From: Actinoalloteichus caeruleus DSM 43889
GTDB lineage: Bacteria > Actinomycetota > Actinomycetes > Mycobacteriales > Pseudonocardiaceae
Reading direction: 5' to 3'
Assembly: GCF_000429185.2 (NCBI RefSeq)
Contig: NZ_AUBJ02000001.1
Span: 3,162,001 to 3,226,000 of the forward strand
DNA length: 64,000 nucleotides
Below the pieces are notes generated by a model. That model made no database searches, was not told the origin of the DNA, and saw only the letters and a program-made list of their open reading frames with translations. How positions within the stretch are numbered: position 1 is the first letter of the stretch; the number at the start of each line of letters is the position of its first letter. Position numbers and translations under genes: made by a program. Of this stretch, positions 57,011-64,000 are shown in pieces.

Positions 57011-58333
57011 ATGGTGCTTGATACCGGCTGGTCGCGGCGTGCCTTCCTGCGGGCGACACTGGGCGCGGCGGCCCTCGGCGCGGGCGGCGCGACGCTGTCC
57101 GGCTGTTCCTCCTCGACCACCGCCTCCGGCGCGACCAGGGTGCGGATCTGGTCGTGGCTGACCGGGATGGACCGGTACGTCGCGGCCTTCAACGCCGCCC
57201 AGCGCGAGGTGCACGTCGAGCTCAGCGTCATCGCCGCCGGTCTGGACGGCGGCTACGCGCAGCAGACCAACGCGATCCGGGCCCGCAACGCGCCGGACAT
57301 CCTGCACGTGGAGTACCAGGGCCTGATCCAGGTCCTGGCGACCGGCGGGCTGCGGGACATCACCGACGACATGAGCGATCTCGCCGAGGGGTACTCGGAC
57401 GCGGCCTGGCGCGGGGTCCGCCCGGACGGCCGTACCTGGGCGGTGCCGATGGACCTCGCCCCGATGGTCTTCTACTACCGGGCGGACCTCTTCGACCGGC
57501 ACGGCATCGCCGTCCCCCGCACCTGGGACGAGTTCCGAGTGGCCGCCGAGGCGGTGCGGGAGGCGGACCCGGCGGCGAGGCTGACGACGTTCCCGCTCAA
57601 CGACGGCTCGTTCTTCGCCGGGATGTCCTGGCAGGCGGGCCAGCCGTGGTGGCGGATCGACGGGGACACCTGGGTGGTCGACGTCGACGGCGAGGGCACG
57701 CTGCGGACGGGTTCCTACTGGCAGGACCTGATCTCCTCGGACCTGGTCGGCAGCGGTGGCACCGGCACCCAGGACTGGATCGCGAGCATGCACGAGGGCC
57801 GCCTGTGGGGGCTGCTCGGCGCGTCCTGGAGCGTGGGGACGTTGCAGAAGTCGATTCCCGACGACACCGGCCGCTGGGCGGTCACCACGATGCCCACCTG
57901 GGGCGGCGAGCCGGCCAACGGGATGCAGGGCGGCACCGCCTTCGGGGTGTCGGAGGACAGCCAGGTCCCGGAGGCGGCGATGACCTTCCTCCGCTGGTTG
58001 AGCACCGACCCGGAGGTGCCGAGGATCGGGGCGACGTTCACCTCGCCGTTCCCCGGCTACCTGCCCAACCGGGAGGTGGCCCGCGACGAGGTCGGGTTGG
58101 ACTACTTCGTGGGCGACCCGGTGTTCGACGTGTTGGAGGAGGCGGACCGGCGGGTTCCCGAGTGGACCTGGGGGCCGAACGCCCTGGGGCTGTTCTCGAA
58201 CATCACCGACTCCTTCGGCGGGGTGCCGGCCGGGCGGACGACGATCCCGGACGCGCTGCGCCGGGTGCAGGGCGTGGCGTTGTCCGGGTTGCGGGAACGC
58301 GGGCTGTCCGCGCGGGCCGGTGGTGCGGCATGA
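57011..58333 (+). CDS. carbohydrate ABC transporter substrate-binding lipoprotein
   Basis: 440 residues. The signal is Tat-like and lipidated: WSRRAFLRATLGAAALGAGG, then the lipobox LSGC. The mature protein has the cluster-B sugar-binding fold: RVRIWSWLTGMDRYVAAFNA, NAPDILHVEYQGL, then DLAPMVFYYRADLFDRHGI, and TMPTWGGEPANGMQGGTAFG. Extracytoplasmic capture of an oligosaccharide or sugar is expected; the ligand is unknown. ATG at 57011 was chosen over GTG at 56975 because it places the RR motif near the N-terminus. First gene of a five-gene coupled operon. Confidence 0.93.
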   Translation: MVLDTGWSRRAFLRATLGAAALGAGGATLSGCSSSTTASGATRVRIWSWLTGMDRYVAAFNAAQREVHVELSVIAAGLDGGYAQQTNAIRARNAPDILHVEYQGLIQVLATGGLRDITDDMSDLAEGYSDAAWRGVRPDGRTWAVPMDLAPMVFYYRADLFDRHGIAVPRTWDEFRVAAEAVREADPAARLTTFPLNDGSFFAGMSWQAGQPWWRIDGDTWVVDVDGEGTLRTGSYWQDLISSDLVGSGGTGTQDWIASMHEGRLWGLLGASWSVGTLQKSIPDDTGRWAVTTMPTWGGEPANGMQGGTAFGVSEDSQVPEAAMTFLRWLSTDPEVPRIGATFTSPFPGYLPNREVARDEVGLDYFVGDPVFDVLEEADRRVPEWTWGPNALGLFSNITDSFGGVPAGRTTIPDALRRVQGVALSGLRERGLSARAGGAA

Positions 58334-59274
58334 CCGTCGTCACGGACCGGGGGGACTCCTCCGCTCGTCGCCCGGCTCCCTCCCCCGCCCCCCGCCGGAT
58401 GGGCGGGCGAGCGGGTCGGGCCAGGTTGGCCCCGCTGCTGCTGGTCGCCCCGTTCGCGCTGCTGCTGCTCGCCACCGTGCTGGTGCCGATCGGGTACGCG
58501 CTCTACCTGAGCCTGTTCACCGAGCGGTTGTCCGGGTTGGGTTTCTCCGGCCCGGAGGACGTCTTCGTCTGGCTGTCGAACTACGGCGCGGTGCTGTCGG
58601 ACCCGGCCTTCGCCGAGTCGGTGTGGAACGTGGCCCGCTACGCGCTGGTGCACGTCCCGCTCATGCTGGGCGCCGCGCTGGTCCTCGCGCTGCTGTTGGA
58701 CGGGGCCGTGGTGTGGCTGCGCCAGGTGTGGTCGCTCGCGGTGTTCCTGCCCTACGCGGTGCCCGGCGTCATCGCCGGCCTGGTGTGGGCCTACCTGTTC
58801 AGCCCGGGGATCGGCCCCCTCAACGACGTCCTGCCGTGGGATCCGCTGGGGTCGGAGGGCGTGCTGCCCTCGATCGTCACGATGGCCACCTGGCAGTGGA
58901 TGGGCTACAACATGATCATCTTCTACACCGCGTTGCGCACCGTGCCCCGTGACGTGCTGGAGGCGGCGCGGATCGACGGCGCCGGCCCGGTGCGCACCGC
59001 GCTGTCGGTGAAGGTGCCGATCATCCGACCGACGATCTTCGTCGCGCTCGTGTTCACGGTCATCGGTTCCCTCCAGCTGTTCACCGAACCGCTGGTGCTC
59101 CGTTCGTTCACCGGCTCGGTGACCAGCACCTGGACCCCGAGCCTGTACGTCTACGAGGCGGCGTTCATCACCAACGACTACGGCCGGGCGGCGGCGGCCT
59201 CGCTGCTCCTCGCGTTGGCCTGCGCGGTGCTCTCGGCGCTGGTGATGCGGCTGTCCACGAGGAGGTCCGGATGA
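58330..59274 (+). CDS. sugar ABC transporter permease 1
   Basis: 314 residues, MalF-type inner membrane subunit, six helices (APLLLVAPFALLLLATVLVP first). The ATPase-docking EAA loop reads VPRDVLEAARIDGAGPVRTA. The C-terminal half ends with LLLALACAVLSALVMRLSTR. The ATG at 58330 overlaps the lipoprotein stop (ATGA) and the gene overlaps the next by 4 bp, so expression is coupled. No ATPase gene is in the operon; a shared MsmK/UgpC-type ATPase elsewhere in the genome is expected. Confidence 0.93.
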   Translation: MTVVTDRGDSSARRPAPSPAPRRMGGRAGRARLAPLLLVAPFALLLLATVLVPIGYALYLSLFTERLSGLGFSGPEDVFVWLSNYGAVLSDPAFAESVWNVARYALVHVPLMLGAALVLALLLDGAVVWLRQVWSLAVFLPYAVPGVIAGLVWAYLFSPGIGPLNDVLPWDPLGSEGVLPSIVTMATWQWMGYNMIIFYTALRTVPRDVLEAARIDGAGPVRTALSVKVPIIRPTIFVALVFTVIGSLQLFTEPLVLRSFTGSVTSTWTPSLYVYEAAFITNDYGRAAAASLLLALACAVLSALVMRLSTRRSG

Positions 59275-60128
59275 ACGGGGCGCACCGGAACGGCAGCAGG
59301 TGGACCTCCCGGAGCGCGGTGCACGTCGTCCTGGTGTTGGCGACGCTGTACAGCGTGCTCCCGCTGGTCTGGCTGGTGACCTCCTCCACCAAGAGCCTCG
59401 GTGACTTCTCCACCACGGGGGCGTTCGAGCTGGGCGAGTGGAACCTCGGCACCAACGTCGGGGACCTCCTCGCCGAGGAGGACGGCGTCTTCCTGCACTG
59501 GGCGGTCAACTCGCTGCTGTACGCGGGGGTGGGCGCGCTGCTGGGGGCGCTGATCTGCTCGGCCTGCGGATACGCGATCGCCAAGCTGGACTTCCCCGGT
59601 CGTCGGGCGTTGTTCGCGGTCACGCTCACCGGAGTGCTGGTCCCCACCACCGCGCTGGCGCTGCCCCTGTACCTGTTGGCGTCCGAGCTGCGGATCGTGG
59701 ACACGTTCTGGGCGGTGTTCATCCCGTTGCTCACCAACCCGTTCGGGGTCTACCTGGCCAGGGCGTACGCGGAGGCCGCGATCCCCGGGGAGCTGCTGGA
59801 GGCCTCCCGCATGGACGGCGCGGGGGAGCTGCGCACGTTCTTCACCGTGGCGCTGCCCCTGATGCGCCCTGGGGTGGTCACGATCCTGCTGTTCCAGTTC
59901 GTGGGCATCTGGAACAACTTCTTCCTCCCGTTGGTCATGCTCACCGATCCGAAGCTGTTCCCCATCACCCTCGGTCTCTACCAGTGGAGTTCGCGCGTGA
60001 CCCAGTTCCCGTCCTACACCCCGCTCGTCATCACGGGCTCGCTGCTGGCGGTGGTCCCGCTCATCGTGGCCTTCGTGGTGCTCCAACGCCAGTGGCGTTC
60101 CGGGCTGGCCGCCGGGAGCGTCAAGTGA
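59271..60128 (+). CDS. sugar ABC transporter permease 2
   Basis: 285 residues, MalG-type. The EAA loop reads IPGELLEASRMDGAGELRTF. Helices include VHVVLVLATLYSVLPLVWLV, LFAVTLTGVLVPTTALALPL, and the last helix before RQWRSGLAAGSVK. NPFGVYLARAYAEAAIPGEL is typical. Start ATG at 59271 overlaps permease 1 (ATGA) and its stop overlaps the dehydrogenase start (GTGA). Confidence 0.93.
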   Translation: MNGAHRNGSRWTSRSAVHVVLVLATLYSVLPLVWLVTSSTKSLGDFSTTGAFELGEWNLGTNVGDLLAEEDGVFLHWAVNSLLYAGVGALLGALICSACGYAIAKLDFPGRRALFAVTLTGVLVPTTALALPLYLLASELRIVDTFWAVFIPLLTNPFGVYLARAYAEAAIPGELLEASRMDGAGELRTFFTVALPLMRPGVVTILLFQFVGIWNNFFLPLVMLTDPKLFPITLGLYQWSSRVTQFPSYTPLVITGSLLAVVPLIVAFVVLQRQWRSGLAAGSVK

Positions 60129-61201
60129 GCGCGCCGGAGGGGCCGGTCCTGCCCGGCGAGCACGGGACCGACGGCGGTGGACGGCGCCCCCGGTCGCGGC
60201 CGGAGACGACGCTGGTGCTCGACCCGTCGTGGTTCGACACCCTCTTCGGGGCGGAGGAGCTCGCCCGGCTGCGGGCGGCGGCGTCCCTGGGTGACCCGGT
60301 GGTCGCCCACGACCTGTCCTCCCCGGCGGCGCTGCGCCGGCTGGCCGAGACGGAGGTGCTCATCACCTCCTGGGGTTGTCCGCCGTTGACCGCCGAGGTG
60401 CTGGACGCGGCTCCCCGGCTGCGGGCGGTGTTGCACGCCGCGGGCAGTGTTCGGGGGCACGTCACCGACGCCGTGTTCGACCGGGGCGTTCGGGTCACGA
60501 CCGCCGCCGACGCGAACGCGGAGCCGGTGGCCCAGTACACGCTGGCCGCCGTGTTGTGGGCCTTCAAGAAGATCCCGTTCCTGGCGGCGGACGCGCGGGT
60601 GCACCGCGCCGACTGGGGCTACCGGGAACGGCACGGCGAACTGTCCGGTCGGGGTCGGGTGGTGGTCCTGGTCGGGTTCTCCCGGGTGGGCCGCCGGGTG
60701 GCGGAACTGCTGACCCGGCTGGACCTCGCCAGGGTGCTGGTGGTGGACCCGGTGGCCGACCCGGCGGCGGTGCGGGCGGCGGGGGCGGAGCCCGTGCCGT
60801 TGGCGGAGGCGCTGCCCCTGGCCGACGTGCTCAGCCTGCACGCCCCCTCCCTGCCGGAGACCCGGCACCTGGTCGGCGCGGCCGAGCTGGCGGAGCTGCG
60901 GGACGGCGCGGTGCTGGTCAACACCGCTCGCGGTGCGCTGGTGGACACCGAGGCGTTGGAGCGGGCGTGCGCGGGCGGTCGCCTGTACGCCGTCCTGGAC
61001 GTCACCGACCCGGAACCGCTGCCCTCGGGTTCTCCGCTGTACACCCTGCCCAACGTGGTGCTCACCCCCCACGTCGCGGGCTCGCTGGGCTCCGAGACGC
61101 GGCAGCTGAGCGCGGCGGCGCTCACCGAACTCGAACGCTACGCGGCCGGGTTGCCGCCGCTGGCTCCCGTCACCCGCGAGTCGCTGGCGGTGCAGGCGTG
61201 A
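60125..61201 (+). CDS. D-2-hydroxyacid dehydrogenase family protein
   Basis: 358 residues. The NAD-binding glycine loop is altered: VVVLVGFSRVGRRVAELL in place of GxGxxG. The rest is standard: LPLADVLSLHAPSLPETRHL, RDGAVLVNTARGALVDTEAL with the catalytic Arg, DVTDPEPLPSGSPLYTLPNV with the catalytic Glu, and LTPHVAGSLGSETRQ with the His. It may oxidise or reduce an acid from the imported sugar. GTG start overlaps permease 2; its stop overlaps DUF2264. Confidence 0.9.
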   Translation: MSAPEGPVLPGEHGTDGGGRRPRSRPETTLVLDPSWFDTLFGAEELARLRAAASLGDPVVAHDLSSPAALRRLAETEVLITSWGCPPLTAEVLDAAPRLRAVLHAAGSVRGHVTDAVFDRGVRVTTAADANAEPVAQYTLAAVLWAFKKIPFLAADARVHRADWGYRERHGELSGRGRVVVLVGFSRVGRRVAELLTRLDLARVLVVDPVADPAAVRAAGAEPVPLAEALPLADVLSLHAPSLPETRHLVGAAELAELRDGAVLVNTARGALVDTEALERACAGGRLYAVLDVTDPEPLPSGSPLYTLPNVVLTPHVAGSLGSETRQLSAAALTELERYAAGLPPLAPVTRESLAVQA

Positions 61202-63162
61202 TCCCCGCCGAGGACAGGGACCTCTCACCGCGCACGGGGTGGACCCGCCGGCACTGGGAGGCGGTCGCCGACGACATGCTCACCGCCGTCGCCCGCCACC
61301 GCTCCCCGCTGGGCGCGCGGTACGACCTGCCGGGGCCGGCGAGCCGCAACGGCGTGCTCTCCGACGGGTTGGAGGGTTTCGCCAGGACCTTCCTGCTGGC
61401 CGGGTTCCGGGTGGCGGGGGCGGGCGGCGCGGACCCGACGGGCCTGTTGGAGAGGTACGCCGAGGGCCTGGCCGCCGGCACCGACCCGGCGTCACCGGAG
61501 CGCTGGCCCCGCCCGGACGAGCTGGGGCAGGCGAAGGTGGAGGCCGCCTCGGTGGCGCTCATCCTCCAACTCACCCGACCGTGGTTGTGGGATCGGCTGG
61601 ACGACGGGGTGCGCCAGCGGACCGTCGAATGGCTGGGCACCGTCGTCGGCCAGCCGTACCCGCCGATCAACTGGGTGTGGTTCCGGATCGTGGTGGAATC
61701 GTTCCTCCGCGAGGTCGGCGGCCCCTGGTCCAGGGAGGACGTCGAGGCGGACCTGGCGGTGCACGCGTCGCTGCGACGACCCGACGGGTGGCTGAGCGAC
61801 CACGCCGAGGAACGCGCCTACGACCACTACACCGGGTGGGCGCTGCACCTGTACCCGCTGTTGTGGGCCGAGTGGTTCGACGTCGTCGGTTCCCTGTGTC
61901 CGCCCGCGTTGCGCGAGACGTGGGCCGGCGACCTGCGCCGGTACCTGCGGGACGCCGTCTCGCTGGTGGGCGCGGACGGTTCCCCGCTGCTCCAGGGGCG
62001 CAGCCTGGTCTACCGGTTCGCCGCCTCGGCGCCGTTCTGGGTGGGGGCCCTCGCCGGTACCGGCGGTGTCGCCCCCGGCCAGGCCCGCCGGGCCGCGAGT
62101 GGCGTCCTGCGGCACTTCGTCGACCGGGGGGCGTTGGGCGGGGACGGGCTGCTGTCCCTGGGCTGGCACCACGGGTGGCCGGGGATGCGGCAGTCCTACT
62201 CGGGTCCGGCGTCCCCGTACTGGGCGGCCAAGGGGATGCTCGGGCTGGCGCTGCCCGCCGACCACCCGGTGTGGACGGACCAGGAGCTGCCGTTGCCGGT
62301 GGAGACGGCGGACGTGTCCTCCGTGGTCACCGCCCCCGGGTGGTTGGTCACCGCCCGGCGGCGCGACGGCATCGTCACCGCCGTCAACCACGGGACCGAC
62401 CACGCGGTCCTCGGCGCTGAGGTCGCCGACTCCCCGCTCTACGCCCGGTTGGGGTACTCGACGGCCACGGTCCCGCCGCTGACGGGTCCGACGGTGGCGG
62501 ACCCGCTGGACAACTCGGTGGTCCTGCTCGATGCCGGGGGACGCGCCACCCACCGCACGGGGTTCGGGACGCTCCTCGCCGAGCACCGGTCACCCGACGT
62601 GCTGGTCGCCGCCTCCTCCGGCCGGGTTCGCTGGGTCGACTCGACGGGCGACGCCTCCCCCGACCACGGTTCGGGCCGGACCGGGCCGGTGACGGCGGGA
62701 CCGGTGGTGACGGTGGCCTCGGTCGTGCGGGACGGCGTGGAGGTGCGGATCGTCCGGGTGGCGCCACCCACTCCCGGCCAGCGGTGGCGGGCGGTGCGCC
62801 TGGGCGGCTGGCCGGTGGCGGACGACGACCAGCCGACGGCGGGGTGCGGTGCGCGGGTGACGACCGCGCGGCTCAGCTCGGAGGTCCGCCCGCTGGTCGG
62901 CCTGCCGCACGCCGGGGTGGTGGTGGAGCGCGGCACCGGCCCGCTCGCGGACTGGACGGCCGTTCCGTGGCTGGCCGCGCGGGGTGAGTCGCCGCACGGG
63001 GTGTTCGCGGCGGTGGTGGAGCTGCGGGGCACCGGCGGTGGCCACGGCGGGACGCCGCCCGACCCGACGGTCGACGTCGGGCCGGAGTCGGTGGCGGTGC
63101 GCTGGCTGGACGGCGTCCGGACCGAGGTCGCCATGCCCGCGTCCTCCGCGCGGGCGGACTGA
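61198..63162 (+). CDS. DUF2264 protein (putative polysaccharide-degrading enzyme)
   Basis: 654 residues. RTGWTRRHWEAVADDMLTAV and SRNGVLSDGLEGFARTFLLA start the DUF2264 domain. QPYPPINWVWFRIVVESFLR, WLSDHAEERAYDHYTGWALH and YWAAKGMLGLALPADHPVW continue it. The N-half suggests an (alpha/alpha) barrel, and the C-half is beta-rich, in line with lyase- or hydrolase-like architecture (inference). It has no signal peptide, so it acts inside the cell on the imported oligosaccharide. The GTG at 61198 overlaps the dehydrogenase stop. Last gene of the operon. The final 250 residues are the least conserved-looking part. Confidence 0.9.
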   Translation: MIPAEDRDLSPRTGWTRRHWEAVADDMLTAVARHRSPLGARYDLPGPASRNGVLSDGLEGFARTFLLAGFRVAGAGGADPTGLLERYAEGLAAGTDPASPERWPRPDELGQAKVEAASVALILQLTRPWLWDRLDDGVRQRTVEWLGTVVGQPYPPINWVWFRIVVESFLREVGGPWSREDVEADLAVHASLRRPDGWLSDHAEERAYDHYTGWALHLYPLLWAEWFDVVGSLCPPALRETWAGDLRRYLRDAVSLVGADGSPLLQGRSLVYRFAASAPFWVGALAGTGGVAPGQARRAASGVLRHFVDRGALGGDGLLSLGWHHGWPGMRQSYSGPASPYWAAKGMLGLALPADHPVWTDQELPLPVETADVSSVVTAPGWLVTARRRDGIVTAVNHGTDHAVLGAEVADSPLYARLGYSTATVPPLTGPTVADPLDNSVVLLDAGGRATHRTGFGTLLAEHRSPDVLVAASSGRVRWVDSTGDASPDHGSGRTGPVTAGPVVTVASVVRDGVEVRIVRVAPPTPGQRWRAVRLGGWPVADDDQPTAGCGARVTTARLSSEVRPLVGLPHAGVVVERGTGPLADWTAVPWLAARGESPHGVFAAVVELRGTGGGHGGTPPDPTVDVGPESVAVRWLDGVRTEVAMPASSARAD

Positions 63163-63309
63163 TCCCCGCGCGCCTGGCCCTCCCTCTCGGGGCCGCACGG
63201 GCCGCCGTGCCGGTGGGCGCGGGTTGGCCGGTACCCGCGTGCCCGCCGCACCGGCCCGCCGACCCGGCCACCGGTTCCGGCGATGGGGAGGGCGCGCCCA
63301 CGCCGCCAC

Positions 63310-63744
63310 CTACAGCAGGGAACCGAGGGGGCCCAGGTCGAGGTTCAGGTCGGAGGCGCGCAGGCCGTAGCGCTCACGCAACTCGGTCATCCTGTCCTCC
63401 AGCAGCATGAGCGTGAGACCCATGCGTTCCTCCTGCTCCTCGGTGAGGTCGCCCTGGTCGACCCGGCGCAGCGCCTGCCGCTCGACGAGCTGCCGCAGCA
63501 GCTCGACGATGGTCAGCACGAGCTTCATCAGGTCGCGTTCCACCGTGTCGGGGTGGGCGTCGACGCGGTTGGGGAGTTCCCTGGCCGCCTCGGTGAGCGC
63601 GGCCGTGACCCCGGCGCCCACCCCGTCCATGTCCGCGCCCCCGCCGGCCGCGGTGTTCGCGGCCCGCCCGCCGGGCTGGGTCCCACCGATCCTGATCGTC
63701 GAGGGCACGCCGCCGGTCGTCGGGCCGTCGTCCGTGTCCGCCAC
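63310..63744 (-). CDS. gvpK: gas vesicle protein GvpK
   Basis: 144 residues. The core NRVDAHPDTVERDLMKLVLT, then IVELLRQLVERQALRRVDQG, DLTEEQEERMGLTLMLLEDR and the end DLNLDLGPLGSLL identify GvpK, an accessory protein for gas vesicle assembly (known). The first 50 residues are low-complexity. GTG at 63744 has GGAGG 4 nt upstream; an alternative GTG at 63852 overlaps the gvpA/J-family stop but would add 36 arginine-rich residues. Last gene of a minus-strand gvp cluster that continues beyond the window. Confidence 0.9.
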   Translation of the reverse strand: MADTDDGPTTGGVPSTIRIGGTQPGGRAANTAAGGGADMDGVGAGVTAALTEAARELPNRVDAHPDTVERDLMKLVLTIVELLRQLVERQALRRVDQGDLTEEQEERMGLTLMLLEDRMTELRERYGLRASDLNLDLGPLGSLL

Positions 63745-63848
63745 ACCGCCTCCTTCCACTCCACCACCGCTCCGGTGGTGCCCGTCGTCGGGCCGCCGCG
63801 CCGCCGGCCAGGAGCCCCGACCAGGCCTCGGGTGCCGTCCAGTTCGCC

Positions 63849-64000
63849 TCACCGCTCCCACGGCGAGGGGACGTCCGGCCGCACCGAGGTGATCAGCGCC
63901 CGCAGCGAGATGTGCACGAGGTCCACGTCCGCGATCGCCAGCGTCAGGTCACCGGTGAGCACCACCCCGCCGGCGAGCAGCCGGTCCAGCAGGTCCACCA
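63849..64000 (-). CDS. gas vesicle protein of the GvpA/GvpJ/GvpS family, C-terminal part
   Basis: 50 residues run in from the right edge: LVDLLDRLLAGGVVLTGDLT and LAIADVDLVHISLRALITSV, then RPDVPSPWER and stop. The amphipathic helix, beta-hairpin and second helix of the GvpA family are visible. The longer C-terminus than GvpA suggests GvpJ or GvpS, minor shell or nucleating proteins. Which one cannot be told from this part. Confidence 0.82.
   Translation of the reverse strand, partial: VDLLDRLLAGGVVLTGDLTLAIADVDLVHISLRALITSVRPDVPSPWER

Overview
This window is very GC-rich actinobacterial DNA. Frequent GTG starts, strong third-position GC and 1-8 bp stop/start overlaps all point that way. The markers are actinobacterial: a CysO/Mec/CysM cysteine pathway, SerB2 next to CtaD, DUF2017, a SARP/BTAD regulator and gas vesicle genes. 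From remembered gene order, roughly 1-24 kb matches the glgP-dinG-pncB-clpS-DUF2017-P1 peptidase-mec-cysO-cysM-rhomboid-murI-MBL-rph-rdgB neighbourhood of Mycobacterium tuberculosis (Rv1328-Rv1341), rearranged and with extra genes. A Pseudonocardiales-type organism is my inference; the exact genus cannot be read from the sequence.

Layout. 0-5 kb: start of glgP, a small membrane peptide, a three-gene ABC exporter-like operon, and bcp. 5-12 kb: rdgB-rph, corA, a cAMP-phosphodiesterase-like MBL protein, murI-rhomboid, and an SMP-30 protein. 12-18 kb: cysM, cysO, mec, then a divergent ClpS-like/DUF2017-like gene pair, a P1 peptidase, and the canonical DUF2017 and clpS. 18-24 kb: pncB, pncA, bioY, dinG and a frameshifted LLM oxidoreductase. 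24-32 kb: a small hypothetical protein, a Pth2-like protein, serB, ctaD and the 5-oxoprolinase genes pxpABC. 32-37 kb: a deacetylase-like secreted protein, a cysteine-rich orphan in a lower-GC island, an RlmA-type methyltransferase, an MFS exporter and tRNA-Ala(GGC). 37-46 kb: accessory genes arranged as small regulator/target modules (ArsR-SRPBCC against VOC, LysR against MFS, Rrf2 against an Old Yellow Enzyme), plus hydrolases. 46-55 kb: a SARP regulator with three frameshifts and two tandem membrane-anchored beta-propeller paralogues. 55-63 kb: a DeoR/LacI hybrid regulator divergent from a five-gene sugar-uptake operon (lipoprotein, two permeases, 2-hydroxyacid dehydrogenase, DUF2264). 63-64 kb: the edge of a gas vesicle cluster.

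How the genes fit together. Mec releases cysteine from the CysO carrier after CysM has used the CysO thiocarboxylate. PncA and PncB salvage nicotinamide and nicotinate for NAD. PxpABC opens 5-oxoproline. RdgB and RNase PH form an overlapping pair. The sugar operon has no ATPase of its own and probably shares a genomic MsmK-type subunit.

Two signals stand out. First, a second ClpS/DUF2017 pair sits beside mec. It aligns with the canonical pair in the same order, but its ClpS-like member has lost the Asn and His that bind N-degrons. Second, seven single-base frameshifts all have the polarity of a missing base, mostly in or beside G/C runs. This looks more like sequence error than gene decay. 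Eight genes also carry a TANNNT hexamer 6-8 nt before the start codon, as expected for leaderless transcripts.
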